Origin: Chondrinema litorale
GTDB lineage: Bacteria > Bacteroidota > Bacteroidia > Cytophagales > Flammeovirgaceae
Length of the DNA: 64,000 nt
Assembly: GCF_026250525.1 (NCBI RefSeq)
Contig: NZ_CP111046.1
Location: 124,001-188,000 of the forward strand
Direction of reading: 5' to 3'
The stretch's first letter is position 1. Each line of letters starts with the position of its first letter. The position numbers and the translations under genes were made by a program. Positions 25,777 to 35,162 of this stretch are shown piece by piece. A model generated the notes under the pieces. It was not told the DNA's origin and did not search any database. It saw only the letters and a program-made list of their open reading frames with translations.

Positions 25777-27645
25777 ATGAAACAAGTGAGAAGTGGTGTG
25801 CTGATATTAACCGCACTTCTTTTTTTTGGCTGCAAAGAAGATACACCTAAAAGTAAAAAACCAGAAGCTACATTTCCGATGAAAACGATTGTGTTGGATG
25901 ATCTCAGCACTTTCAAAGATCCGGGGCAAAACTGGCAAGTTACCGGTAATGTATACGCTAACCGAAATCAGGAGCAGTCTTTAGAACCTGAAAGTGGAAA
26001 TGGAATTTTGGTAAACCTGCCGAACGAAAGTCAACATGAAAACCTATTTACCAATTTTGAGCATACCGATCTAGATATTGAACTAGACGTGATGATGCCG
26101 AAAAATTCAAATTCAGGTATTTATTTGATGAGTCGGTACGAAGTTCAGCTTTTCGATAGTTGGGGAGTAGACCAACCACAACACAGTGATATCGGAGGTA
26201 TTTATGAACGCTGGGATGATAGTAAACCAGAAGGAGAAAATGGATTTGAAGGAATCGCTCCAAAAATAAATGCGGCAAAAGCACCGGGTTTATGGCAGCA
26301 TTTAAACATCGTTTTTCAAGCTCCAAGATTTGATAGCAATGGAAAGAAAATTAAAAATGCTGTTTTTAAAGAAGTTTATTTAAATGGGACACTTATTCAG
26401 AAAGATGCAGAAGTAAGTGGGCCAACCCGAGCTGCTGCCTTTCAAAATGAAGTTGCTTCAGCACCTTTGATGATTCAAGGAGATCATGGACCCGTGGCTT
26501 TTAGAAACATCAAATACAAATCGTACAATGGGCATCAAGTAAGTTTGCAGAATATCACCTTAAAACAATATGCAAGTACAGGTGATACCTTAGGAGATTT
26601 TTTATCGCAACAACCCACTCAAAATATACAAACAGATACTATTTCTTATACTCAAGCTTCCGAAGGAGAGAAGTATCTTTTGTATTATGAAGGAGAAATG
26701 ACGCTTCCAGATGATGCTAGTTATATTTTTTCGATGCGCATGCATGGTGGGGGTTTTCTTATTGTTGGGGAAGATACTTTATTGAATGCCGTTGGCGATC
26801 ATGATTTTGCTGAAATGTTCTATATGAAGAAGAGCTTGAAAGCAGGTACTTATCCTTTCAAGTTTGTTTATAATAAATTCGATGATTGGTGGCGAAGAGG
26901 GATGGCATTGTATGTAGAAAGTGAAAACACAGCTAAGCAAACTTTAAATGCACCAAGTTCAATTTTTATAGTAAAACCAGATTCTCCCATCATCATTCCT
27001 GCCGAAAAAGTAGTTACGCAAAGGAGCTTTATTATGCATAAAGATATTAAAAGAACACACGTAATTTCAGTGGGTACACCTTATCATATTCATTATTCTT
27101 ATGATATGAGTACGGGTACATTTTTACAAGCTTGGCAAGGAGATTTTCTAAATGTTTCAGACATGTGGTACCAAAGAGGTGAGCCTCAATTAGCAGAAAC
27201 ATTAGGACCGAAAACAGAATTTTATGCAGGGCCAGCAGTAGCAAAATTGGAAAGTGAAAATACACTTTGGCCAGATACAATTTGGTTGGATAAACCTTAC
27301 AGACATTTGGGCTACACGTTGGATAATGAAGGTTATCCAGAGTTTAAAATGAATATTGGTGAAACACTGATGACAGATAAGATTTTGCCCGATTCAGATT
27401 CGCATAAATTTACCCGTACAATTAAGATCGAACATGCAGATGCTAAAACTTATGTGAAGCTTGCTGAAGGTAAAGAAATTGAAAAACTGCCCGATGGCAC
27501 ATATGCAATTAACGATAAGGAATATTACTTGGCAATGAGCGAACCCGATAAAGAATTATTAGTGCGAAAAGTGGGAGGCAAGCAAGAGCTACTTTACAAG
27601 GTAGAAGGAGAAAGCAGTGACATTATTTATGAAACAATTTGGTAA
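25777..27645 (+). CDS. DUF1080-domain lipoprotein (3-keto-disaccharide hydrolase-like, two-domain)
   Basis: The frame is open from 25717 but the Met at 25777 precedes a good lipoprotein signal (KQVRSGVLILTALLFFGC, C19), so that start is preferred; length is then 622 residues. The first 250 mature residues form a DUF1080 jelly roll (SGIYLMSRYEVQLFDSWG, KAPGLWQHLNIVFQAPRFD, FRNIKYKSYNG). The next stretch (about 280-400, YLLYYEGEMTLPDDASYIF, HGGGFLIVGED) is PA14-like, and the C-terminal part has no recognised family. DUF1080 proteins hydrolyse 3-keto-glycosides or bind glycans. It is the first of three genes in an apparent operon with a cupredoxin fusion and a gluconolactonase-like protein. Confidence 0.78.
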   Translation: MKQVRSGVLILTALLFFGCKEDTPKSKKPEATFPMKTIVLDDLSTFKDPGQNWQVTGNVYANRNQEQSLEPESGNGILVNLPNESQHENLFTNFEHTDLDIELDVMMPKNSNSGIYLMSRYEVQLFDSWGVDQPQHSDIGGIYERWDDSKPEGENGFEGIAPKINAAKAPGLWQHLNIVFQAPRFDSNGKKIKNAVFKEVYLNGTLIQKDAEVSGPTRAAAFQNEVASAPLMIQGDHGPVAFRNIKYKSYNGHQVSLQNITLKQYASTGDTLGDFLSQQPTQNIQTDTISYTQASEGEKYLLYYEGEMTLPDDASYIFSMRMHGGGFLIVGEDTLLNAVGDHDFAEMFYMKKSLKAGTYPFKFVYNKFDDWWRRGMALYVESENTAKQTLNAPSSIFIVKPDSPIIIPAEKVVTQRSFIMHKDIKRTHVISVGTPYHIHYSYDMSTGTFLQAWQGDFLNVSDMWYQRGEPQLAETLGPKTEFYAGPAVAKLESENTLWPDTIWLDKPYRHLGYTLDNEGYPEFKMNIGETLMTDKILPDSDSHKFTRTIKIEHADAKTYVKLAEGKEIEKLPDGTYAINDKEYYLAMSEPDKELLVRKVGGKQELLYKVEGESSDIIYETIW

Positions 27646-27653
27646 ATAAAGAA

Positions 27654-29651
27654 ATGAAATTGAATATCAAGAATTACTACAAACGTACGCTGCAATTTAT
27701 TGGATTGATGTTATTAATCCCTCAACTAAACTTTGCAGGTGAAAACCTAAATTTTGTAATAACTGACCCTACTGATACACTGGAAGAAGCAAAATATTAT
27801 AAAATTGTTTCGGTGCCGATTCCAGAAGATATTATGCTAGAAGTAGGCGGCTTGTCTTTAACTGATAAAGGACAATTGGGTGTTTCAACCCGAAGAGGAG
27901 AGATTTGGTTAATAGACAAACCTTACAGCAAAAACCCGACTTATAAAAGATTTGCTTCTGGTTTACATGAGCCATTGGGTTTGGCATATAAAGACAATGG
28001 ATTTTTTCTTTCTCAGAGGAGTGAGTTGAGCCGAATCGAAGATAGTAATGGCGATGGTGAAGCAGATGTTTTTAAAACCATTTATTCTTGGCCACTGTCT
28101 GGTAACTATCACGATTATTCATATGGGCCAGTAATTTTACCCAACGATGATATGCTCGTTACCTTAAACCTTTCATGGATTGGTTATGGGGAAAGCTTGG
28201 TAAAGTGGCGTGGTTGGATGCTCAAAATTACTCCCGAAGGTGAGATGACACCCATCGCAACAGGCTTGCGCTCTCCATCAGGGTTTGATGTAAACAAAGA
28301 TGGAGATATCTTTTATACAGAGAATCAAGGTGACTGGGTAGGCTCAGGTCGAATGACACATTTAGAAGTTGGTGACTTTGCTGGTAATCCGGCTGGCTTA
28401 CGCTGGACAGACGATCCGGCATCACCACTTAAACTCAAAAAAGATCAAATACCAGATAAGGGCATCACTATGTATGAGGCAGCTCAATTTGTGCCTGAAT
28501 TAAAAATTCCTGCCATCTGGTTTCCACATACTTTAATGGGAATTTCCACCTCTGGATTTATTACCGATAATACTGGCGGCAAGTTTGGTCCTTTTGAAGG
28601 GCAAATGTTTGTGGGTGACCAAGGCCATAGCAAAATTATGCGGGTGTATATGGAGAAAGTGAATGGAGTATATCAAGGAGCTTGCTTCCCATTTAGAGAA
28701 GGGTTTTCATCTGGTTTGTTAAGAATGATTTGGGGTGAAGATGGTTCCGTTTTCGTAGGCATGACTAGCAGAGGTTGGTCTTCAACCGGACCAGAATTGT
28801 TCGGTTTGCAAAGATTGGTTTGGACAGGAAAAACGCCTTTTGAAATTAAAACCATGAGTGCTTTAGCAGATGGTTTTGAACTCACCTTTACGCAGGCAGT
28901 AGATAAGAAATTAGCGGCTGATCCATCATCTTATAACATGACGAGTTTCAATTACCATTACCATAGTACATATGGTAGTGATATTATCGAAAAGCAAAAT
29001 TGTCACATAACCAAAGCCACAGTTTCTGAAGATGGTATGAAAGTGAAACTGGAAGTTCATGGTTTGCGAAAAGGCTACATCCACGAAATAAAATCGACAG
29101 TAAAATCAGCAGGAGGTAATCCACTTTTACACAATGTTGGCTACTATACTTTAAATGATGTTCCCGGTGGTAAAATTCTAACCGGCGGAATGGATATATC
29201 GATGGCTAAAACCTCATCAGGTAGTAATACAAAAAGTGCCAAAAGAGTAACCGAAATGCCAGAGTCTTGGACAGACGGACCAGAAGTAACTTTGTCTTTA
29301 GGTACTAAGCCGGGTTTATTATTCAATACAAAAACACTGGAAGTAAAAGCAGGAAGCAAAGTATCTATCACCTTTAGTAACAATGATGATATGTTGCATA
29401 ATCTGGTAATTACTAAACCGGGTGATGCCATTGACGAAGTTGCAAAATTGGCTGAAAATCTGGGCTTAGATGGGCCTGATAAAAACTATGTGCCAGATAC
29501 AGATAAGGTGTTATTCCACAGTAATATCCTTCAACCTGAATCATCGGAAACTATTTATTTCACGGCACCAACCGAACCGGGCGAATATAGATACGTGTGT
29601 ACTTTCCCTGGGCACTCTTATACCATGAGAGGAACATTGATTGTGAAATAG
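27654..29651 (+). CDS. Dehydrogenase-like beta-propeller fused to a C-terminal cupredoxin
   Basis: The frame can be opened by a TTG at 27639, but the ATG at 27654 is 8 bp past the previous stop and begins a signal peptide (LNIKNYYKRTLQFIGLMLLIPQLNFAG). Residues about 30-520 resemble the glucose/sorbosone-dehydrogenase propeller of secreted proteins (GLHEPLGLAYKDNGFFLSQ, GLRSPSGFDVNKDGDIFYTENQGDW). The last 130 residues are a cupredoxin with type-1 copper ligands: H in DMLHNLVI and C, H and M in YVCTFPGHSYTMRG. This fusion suggests electrons leave oxidised sugar through copper. PVC-type fusions of this kind exist; the exact substrate is unknown. Confidence 0.8.
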   Translation: MKLNIKNYYKRTLQFIGLMLLIPQLNFAGENLNFVITDPTDTLEEAKYYKIVSVPIPEDIMLEVGGLSLTDKGQLGVSTRRGEIWLIDKPYSKNPTYKRFASGLHEPLGLAYKDNGFFLSQRSELSRIEDSNGDGEADVFKTIYSWPLSGNYHDYSYGPVILPNDDMLVTLNLSWIGYGESLVKWRGWMLKITPEGEMTPIATGLRSPSGFDVNKDGDIFYTENQGDWVGSGRMTHLEVGDFAGNPAGLRWTDDPASPLKLKKDQIPDKGITMYEAAQFVPELKIPAIWFPHTLMGISTSGFITDNTGGKFGPFEGQMFVGDQGHSKIMRVYMEKVNGVYQGACFPFREGFSSGLLRMIWGEDGSVFVGMTSRGWSSTGPELFGLQRLVWTGKTPFEIKTMSALADGFELTFTQAVDKKLAADPSSYNMTSFNYHYHSTYGSDIIEKQNCHITKATVSEDGMKVKLEVHGLRKGYIHEIKSTVKSAGGNPLLHNVGYYTLNDVPGGKILTGGMDISMAKTSSGSNTKSAKRVTEMPESWTDGPEVTLSLGTKPGLLFNTKTLEVKAGSKVSITFSNNDDMLHNLVITKPGDAIDEVAKLAENLGLDGPDKNYVPDTDKVLFHSNILQPESSETIYFTAPTEPGEYRYVCTFPGHSYTMRGTLIVK

Positions 29652-29747
29652 CTAAGTTCTTTAGCTTTTTACTCGACATTGGATAACAGTTTTATACAAT
29701 TGAATATTAAGGCTATATTTAGTTGTAAAATCTATAAAATAACGGAA

Positions 29748-30815
29748 GTGAAAAAAACTATCTCAGGATTATTCCTACTATTAACGATGCTGACAGCTTG
29801 TAACAAAGAAGTTGCGGAAACTCAGAAAGAAGAACAACAAACTGAAATAACTTATCAAACTACTGGCAGTATTGAGCGATTAAGTGAAAAACTGGATGCA
29901 CTTATTTCTAAAGATGCAAAGCTCGAAATACTGGCATCTGGATTCAATTGGTCTGAAGGTCCGCTGTGGTTAGAGAGTGAAAATAAGTTGATTTTTTCTG
30001 ATGTGCCAGAAAACAAAATTTACCAATGGTCACCCGGAGATACAACTGCTAGTTTGTATTTGGAACCATCTGGTTATACAGGAACAGCAGTACATGGTGG
30101 TGAAATGGGTGCAAATGGATTAATTCTCGATGCTGATAATCACTTAATTCTTTGCCAGCATGGTAATCGCCAATTGGCTCGAATGGTTTCGCCGATTACT
30201 CAACCTTCATCCGACTTTGAACCAATTGCCAATAACTGGGAAGGTAAGAAATTTAATAGTCCGAATGATGTGGTTTTAAGCAAGAAGGGTATTTATTATT
30301 TTACCGATCCACCATATGGATTGCCAAAATTAGCAGAAGGAATGGAGGGTGATCCTTTAGAAAATAACCCGGCAAGAGAGATTCCTTTTGAGGGAGTTTA
30401 TAGTGTGAAAGATGGAGAAGTAGAATTGCAGTCTAATGAGCTAGACAGACCCAATGGTATTTTACTTTCTCCTGACGAATCTAAGATTTATGTAGCCAAT
30501 TCTGATCCCAAGCGACCTATTTGGATGGTTTATGATTTAAGTGAAGAAGGCAATTTTATTAATGAAAGAGTATTTTTTGATGCAAGTGAATTAGCCAAGC
30601 AAGCTCCCGGAATGCCCGATGGAATGAAAGCAGATGATAAAGGAAATTTGTTTGCAACTGGTCCCGGTGGCGTATTGGTTTTCACACCCGAAGGCGAACA
30701 TTTGGGAACAATAAAAACGAGTGTTGCAACTGCCAACTGTGCTTTTAATGCAGACTATTCTGTATTATACATTACCGCCGACATGCATTTAATGAGATTG
30801 GTATTGAAGCCTTAA
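29748..30815 (+). CDS. SMP-30/gluconolactonase-like lipoprotein
   Basis: The frame is open from a TTG at 29679, but a GTG at 29748 directly precedes the lipoprotein signal KKTISGLFLLLTMLTAC (C18), giving 355 residues. The mature part is a six-bladed SMP-30/lactonase propeller: GFNWSEGPLWLESENKLIFSDVPENKI, NGLILDADNHLILCQHGNRQL, KFNSPNDVVLSKKGIYYFTDPPYG, ELDRPNGILLSPDESKIYVAN and ANCAFNADYSVLYITAD. Glu in SEGPLW, Asn in SPNDVV and NGI, and Asp in LSPDE are metal-site candidates. It hydrolyses sugar lactones, the product expected of the sugar oxidase upstream. Third gene of the operon. Confidence 0.85.
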   Translation: MKKTISGLFLLLTMLTACNKEVAETQKEEQQTEITYQTTGSIERLSEKLDALISKDAKLEILASGFNWSEGPLWLESENKLIFSDVPENKIYQWSPGDTTASLYLEPSGYTGTAVHGGEMGANGLILDADNHLILCQHGNRQLARMVSPITQPSSDFEPIANNWEGKKFNSPNDVVLSKKGIYYFTDPPYGLPKLAEGMEGDPLENNPAREIPFEGVYSVKDGEVELQSNELDRPNGILLSPDESKIYVANSDPKRPIWMVYDLSEEGNFINERVFFDASELAKQAPGMPDGMKADDKGNLFATGPGGVLVFTPEGEHLGTIKTSVATANCAFNADYSVLYITADMHLMRLVLKP

Positions 30816-30852
30816 TATTGATAGTTATTAGTATTGGTTTTTAGAATTAAGT

Positions 30853-31290
30853 ATGAAGCACATCAATAAATCAAAACTGCGGAAAATAAGTATCGATAAT
30901 GAAATTTATTTGTGGAAAGCTGGACATTACCACTTAACAGAGTTTAAACATTCTAAATGTGCTGAAAAGGTTACCGTCTATTTGGAGGGTTTTAAAAACG
31001 CTCCTCTTAATCTTCTGTTTAGGGAAGAAGATAATGATGAAAACAGCATACAAAAATGGATTGTTGGTTATCCTAACACTGGGATAATATGGCTTTTTAT
31101 AGAAAACGATTCCAACAAACCACAAACTGAAAGTGTGAGCATTAACTTAAATCGACCAGCTGTTATAAGAAAAATTATTGAATATTTTAGTTCGAATGGA
31201 TGGAGCCCAAAAACATCTAATAAACCATTTATAGTATCTAATGGATTAGAACTTTTAGATAAGATTGATTTCCCCAATGGGATAAAATAG
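30853..31290 (+). CDS. Hypothetical protein
   Basis: This 145-residue protein has no signal peptide, membrane helix or recognised domain. It opens MKHINKSKLRKISIDNEIYLWKAGHYH and contains FREEDNDENSIQKWIVGYPNTGIIWLFIEND, then RKIIEYFSSNGWSP. Short strands alternate with a helix near the end, so a small soluble alpha/beta fold is likely. It lies 37 bp after the gluconolactonase gene and converges on the YHS-domain gene. It may belong to a family restricted to Bacteroidota. I cannot assign a function. Confidence 0.6.
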   Translation: MKHINKSKLRKISIDNEIYLWKAGHYHLTEFKHSKCAEKVTVYLEGFKNAPLNLLFREEDNDENSIQKWIVGYPNTGIIWLFIENDSNKPQTESVSINLNRPAVIRKIIEYFSSNGWSPKTSNKPFIVSNGLELLDKIDFPNGIK

Positions 31291-31311
31291 ACAAATCTTA
31301 GAGATTAAATT

Positions 31312-31782
31312 TTAATAAGTATTTTTCCAATTTTGATCTGCTTTCTTTTTCAGATTGGCTTCATCTGTATTCCAATCTTTTAAAGTATTATTAAAAAAGA
31401 AGTTGTAAAACAGATAGAGTTTACCATCGGTGATTTTAAAAGTTTCAGGATCAACTTTTACTTTGCTGCCATCTAGCCCCATCGCATAAGCGCACCAACC
31501 ACCATATTGAGGTTCATATTTTTCGGGTGTTTTTAGAAATGTGTCTTTGTTTTTTTCAGAAGAGAAAAGATAGGGAATGCCTTTGTAATTGGTCTGAAAA
31601 TTTTTTGAACCCTTTACAGCTTTGCTTTCAGTAAAGTAGGCTACCGGATCGTAACCCTGAATGGCATATTCTTTTTCCAGATTAAAATTTGATTTTCTAT
31701 CAGATTCATTCTGTGCCATTAGATTGAAGCCCAACAGCATAAAACAAAGCTGCAAGCTCATGATAATACTATACTTGATCAT
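31312..31782 (-). CDS. YHS-domain exported protein
   Basis: The 156-residue product has a signal peptide (MIKYSIIMSLQLCFMLLGFNLMAQ) and a YHS domain: AIQGYDPVAYFTESKAVKGSKNF, YLFSSEKNKDTFLKTPEKYEPQYGGWCAYAMG, then a tail DGKLYLFYNFFFNNTLKDW. The AVKG...GGWCAY pattern is that of short YHS proteins of Bacteroidota, sometimes linked to metals such as copper. A classic CxxC is lacking. It stands alone between convergent and divergent neighbours; function is not clear. Confidence 0.8.
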   Translation of the reverse strand: MIKYSIIMSLQLCFMLLGFNLMAQNESDRKSNFNLEKEYAIQGYDPVAYFTESKAVKGSKNFQTNYKGIPYLFSSEKNKDTFLKTPEKYEPQYGGWCAYAMGLDGSKVKVDPETFKITDGKLYLFYNFFFNNTLKDWNTDEANLKKKADQNWKNTY

Positions 31783-31951
31783 CTAAAATACTAGGGTTAA
31801 ATGGAAGACAAATGATGTTATCAAAGCACTAACCTAATTTGAGAGCTTTAGGTTTCAATGTAACTATTTGCTTTCAAGTTTAGCCATATTTTAGCAATGT
31901 AGTATTATATTTAAATTGTATGAGTAATTCATCAATAATGAAAATGAAGTT

Positions 31952-32833
31952 ATGAAGGAAATAGAATTACCTAAGTTCAATGAAACATTTAATCCAATAT
32001 TAAATATTTTAAGTGATGGTCAGGTAATACATCATAGAGATTTATTAAAGAAAGTTGTAGAGAAATATTATTCAGACCTTCCTAATGAACTTTTAGAAAA
32101 AGAGACAAAAACAGGTGAAAAATTAATTCTTAATCGAATAGCTTGGGGAAAGTCTTATTTGAAAAAAGGTGGTTTTTTAATGTATCCAAAGAGAGGGATG
32201 GTACAAATAACTGATAAAGGACTAAATCAAAATGGTCAATTAAGTTTGAAAGATGTTGAGGGGGATTTATTTAATTTTTATGATCAAGAAAAGAATAAAG
32301 GTATTACAAAGGATACTGAGATAAAAGATTCTACTCCTCAAGATTTAATTGATAAGGGGTTTCAAGAAATTGAAGAACAAGTTAAAAGTGAATTATTAGA
32401 TAAGCTAAAAAGTATAGATCCCTTTTATTTTGAAAAAGTAATTCTTCAACTTCTGAAAAGAATGGGGTATGGAGATTTTATTGAAACTTCCAAAACTGGT
32501 GATGGTGGTATAGATGGGATTATTAACGAAGATAAATTAGGCTTAGATAAGATATATATTCAAGCTAAAAGATATAATGAGAATAAGGTTAGAGAAAAAG
32601 ATATAAGAAATTTTATCGGTGCAATGAGTGGAGATACAACTAAAGGTGTTTTTGTAACTACTTCTGCGTTTGATAATGGTGCGGTGAAAAAAGCTCGTGA
32701 AGCTCATCATACAATTATTCTCATTGATGGTAATAAGTTAGTAGATCTAATGCATGAGTATAATGTGGGAATACAGATTAAATCAATTTACGAAGTAAAA
32801 GAGTTAGATGAGGACTTTTTTGAGGGGCAATAA
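31952..32833 (+). CDS. mrr: Mrr-type restriction endonuclease
   Basis: The 293-residue enzyme fits Mrr, a type IV-like restriction endonuclease cutting methylated DNA. Residues 1-95 are the winged-helix Mrr N-terminal domain (FNPILNILSDGQVIHHRDLL, LNRIAWGKSYLKKGGFLMYP). Residues 155-270 are the catalytic domain with a PD-(D/E)xK core: E161 (YFEK), D188 (GDGGIDGI), Q204 and K206 (IYIQAKRY). GVFVTTSAF and IILIDGNKLVDLM are also characteristic. All residues of the active site are present. A membrane protein gene overlaps its end by 26 bp, so the two are co-transcribed. Isolation from a methylase suits this class. Confidence 0.85.
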   Translation: MKEIELPKFNETFNPILNILSDGQVIHHRDLLKKVVEKYYSDLPNELLEKETKTGEKLILNRIAWGKSYLKKGGFLMYPKRGMVQITDKGLNQNGQLSLKDVEGDLFNFYDQEKNKGITKDTEIKDSTPQDLIDKGFQEIEEQVKSELLDKLKSIDPFYFEKVILQLLKRMGYGDFIETSKTGDGGIDGIINEDKLGLDKIYIQAKRYNENKVREKDIRNFIGAMSGDTTKGVFVTTSAFDNGAVKKAREAHHTIILIDGNKLVDLMHEYNVGIQIKSIYEVKELDEDFFEGQ

Positions 32834-33419
32834 TAGTGAAAAAGTGTATTTAAAAGTAATTAAACTTAATATCAATCTAAAAAAATTGCAAACAAAATAT
32901 AAACTTGTCGATTCATCATTTCCAGGAAAAGAAGTTTCAGAATGGTATATATTTCTTTTTCCAAGTATAATTGTACTAGTCACACTTTCTCTTATAAATT
33001 TTTATAGTCCTCCAAACTGGAAAACCCCTTTAGTATTCCTGGTGTTAGGTTTTGTATTATTTGATGCTTCTTACTGTTTTACTCGAACTTTATATAGTGA
33101 TTGGGTAAGTAAAAAACATATTGTTGGTTTTGTTTTGATGAGTGAAACTTCTATTGAAGTGCATCAGAATGACAGAGAACTAATTATTGATAACCCCTCA
33201 ATTAGAGGAATGAATTTAAATAGCAATTATATTCGAGGCAAAAAATACAAGAGAGGCATGAGGCATAATGGATTGTGTACATTAGTTATAAATCCGTTAG
33301 AAACTGACGAAAAAGTACTGAAAATCTTAATAGAAAATGATACACAATATGAGGTTTTGAAATCTTTTCTAAAGATTCTTTACAAAGAAAAAATCAATAT
33401 TAAAGAAACAATTTTTTGA
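32808..33419 (+). CDS. Predicted two-helix membrane protein overlapping mrr
   Basis: The 203-residue product overlaps the mrr end by 26 bp if the ATG at 32808 is used; an in-frame GTG at 32844 (giving VYLKVIKLNINLKKL) would avoid the overlap. Two likely membrane helices lie around residues 48-66 (IFLFPSIIVLVTLSLINFY) and 73-90 (PLVFLVLGFVLFDASYCF). The rest is soluble (DRELIIDNPSIRGMNLNSNYIRGKKYKRGM, LCTLVINPLETDEKVLKILIEND). No family recognised. Coupling to Mrr hints at a membrane-linked role in defence but this is guesswork. Confidence 0.6.
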   Translation: MRTFLRGNNSEKVYLKVIKLNINLKKLQTKYKLVDSSFPGKEVSEWYIFLFPSIIVLVTLSLINFYSPPNWKTPLVFLVLGFVLFDASYCFTRTLYSDWVSKKHIVGFVLMSETSIEVHQNDRELIIDNPSIRGMNLNSNYIRGKKYKRGMRHNGLCTLVINPLETDEKVLKILIENDTQYEVLKSFLKILYKEKINIKETIF

Positions 33420-33698
33420 AGGTATAAAACGGTATTGTTGGAATAGAACCATTTATTTTAAATTTTCAAAATTACTTCGAAAAAACATGGCAATTGCCTA
33501 CTATATTGAGAATAATCACTAACTTTATTACCCTCCCACCCAAAACAAAAGAAAATTAACAGAATTTGCCGTTTTACTGGCATAATCTTCCATATATGGC
33601 TTATAAAAGCAAAAAAATTAAAACAAATTCGGGATTTTGTTTAATCTATACATTGTTTTTGTGTAATTTTATGCGAGGCTTAACTACTGGAACAAATT

Positions 33699-34022
33699 AT
33701 GAAAAAAATACCCCCAAAAGGTATCATAAACAAGCAACTTTCGATCAAACTCACCGAGGCAGAATTAAACCGTTTCAAAGCTTTTTGCAAGGTATTAGAC
33801 ATGAGTTACTCTGATGTTTTTAGAGCTATGTGTAATCAAATTATAAAAAAGGAAACGCGCAAAAGAGGAATCGATCTTAAAGCTCACGAGCCTGAAATTA
33901 TCTTCAATCCCTGTAAATTCGAACCAGCTCAACTGGATATTTTTAAAGATTTTATTTTTCAGGAAAGCAAAACGCTCACCCGAAGAATGGGTTCGAATAT
34001 CAATTCTGAAGAGCAGCACTAA
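33699..34022 (+). CDS. Small ribbon-helix-helix-like protein, MobC or RHH type
   Basis: The 107-residue product reads KQLSIKLTEAELNRFKAFCKVLDMSYSDVFRAMCNQIIKKETRKR, which fits a ribbon-helix-helix fold (strand QLSIKLT, helix AELNRFKAFCKVL, turn DMSYS, helix DVFRAMCNQII). This pattern is like plasmid mobilisation accessory proteins and small repressors. The C-terminal half (ACKFEPAQLD-like: PCKFEPAQLDIFKDFIFQESKTLTRRMG) has no clear family. No relaxase gene is nearby. It begins 280 bp after the membrane protein gene. It could be a DNA-binding repressor or remnant mobilisation gene. Confidence 0.65.
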   Translation: MKKIPPKGIINKQLSIKLTEAELNRFKAFCKVLDMSYSDVFRAMCNQIIKKETRKRGIDLKAHEPEIIFNPCKFEPAQLDIFKDFIFQESKTLTRRMGSNINSEEQH

Positions 34023-34122
34023 TTTATTTTGCTGTTCCATTTATTTTCATTAAGTATGAAGTAAAATGTAGGTAGAAACTCAAATCTACCATAAACCTTT
34101 TATTCCGAAAAAATTAAGACAA

Positions 34123-35139
34123 ATGAAAGCATTATTTATCGGCGGCTCTGGCAATATTAGTACACCTGTAAGCAAACTGGCAATTGAGAGAGGGGTAGAA
34201 TTGTACCATCTGAACAGAGGAACAAGAAAGGTAGAAATTCCTGGTGTAAAAGTAATAAAAGGTGATATTACTAAGAAAGATGAAGTAGCTGCTGCTATTG
34301 CGGGTCATGAGTGGGATGTGGTGGTGAACTGGATTGCTTTTACCAAAGAAGATATTTTACGCGACTACGAATTGTTTAAAGACAATTGCAAACAATATAT
34401 TTTTATCAGCTCGGCTTCGGCATACCAGAAACCATTAACGCATCCGGTAATTACTGAGAGTACACCACTTAAAAATCCTTACTGGCAGTATTCAAGAGAT
34501 AAAATTAGTTGTGAGGAAACTTTAGAATCTCTTTACAGAGAGCATGATTTTCCGATGACTATCGTGCGACCATCTTTAACTTACGATACTGTAATTCCTG
34601 TAGCAATTGGTAGTTGGGACGATTACACCATTATAGACCGAATGAAAAAAGGCAAGCCAGTTATTATTCATGGTGATGGTAGTTCTCTTTGGACAATTAC
34701 ACATGCGCGTGATTTTGCAGTAGGATTTATAGGTTTAATGGGACACCAACAAGCTTTGGGTCAACCTTTCCATATTACTTCAGATGAGTTATTAACTTGG
34801 AATCAGATATACGAAGCTGTGGCAAATGCAGCAGGTGTGCCGTTGAATGCTATTCACATTGCATCAGATTTTATTAGCGAAGCAGCTAAAAAGTTAGATT
34901 GGTGTAGTATGGGAGGCGATTTTATGTTGGGTAATCTACAAGGAGACAAAGCTGTAAGTACCATATTCGATAATACAAAGATCAAAACTTTTGTGCCTGA
35001 GTTCAACGCAACTACTACTTTTAAAAAGGGTATAAAAGAAACTGTGGAATGGTTTGAGGCTGACCCATCTCGCATGGTAATCCGTGAAGAGAACAATCGA
35101 TTTATGGATGCCATAATCGAGGCATATCAGGCTGGTTAA
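34123..35139 (+). CDS. NAD-dependent epimerase/dehydratase (extended SDR)
   Basis: The 338-residue enzyme opens MKALFIGGSGNISTPVSKLAIERG, a Rossmann loop of the extended or atypical SDR type (GGSGNIS), followed by VINWIAFT-like VVVNWIAFTKED. The catalytic tyrosine lies in YWQYSRDKISCEE (Y-x3-K). SSASAYQKP, then VRPSLTYDT and FHITSDELLTWNQIYEAVA are typical of sugar-nucleotide epimerase-like proteins. It is related to UDP-glucose 4-epimerase and to NAD-dependent oxidoreductases with unknown substrates. Two small genes follow on the same strand (GNAT and DUF952), probably as one operon. Confidence 0.85.
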   Translation: MKALFIGGSGNISTPVSKLAIERGVELYHLNRGTRKVEIPGVKVIKGDITKKDEVAAAIAGHEWDVVVNWIAFTKEDILRDYELFKDNCKQYIFISSASAYQKPLTHPVITESTPLKNPYWQYSRDKISCEETLESLYREHDFPMTIVRPSLTYDTVIPVAIGSWDDYTIIDRMKKGKPVIIHGDGSSLWTITHARDFAVGFIGLMGHQQALGQPFHITSDELLTWNQIYEAVANAAGVPLNAIHIASDFISEAAKKLDWCSMGGDFMLGNLQGDKAVSTIFDNTKIKTFVPEFNATTTFKKGIKETVEWFEADPSRMVIREENNRFMDAIIEAYQAG

Positions 35140-35162
35140 ACAATGTATAGCAGTGAGGAGCT

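Noticed and set aside
33566..33814. An 82-codon frame overlapping the start of the RHH-type gene
   Set aside because: It has no recognisable protein features and overlaps a better supported gene in another frame.
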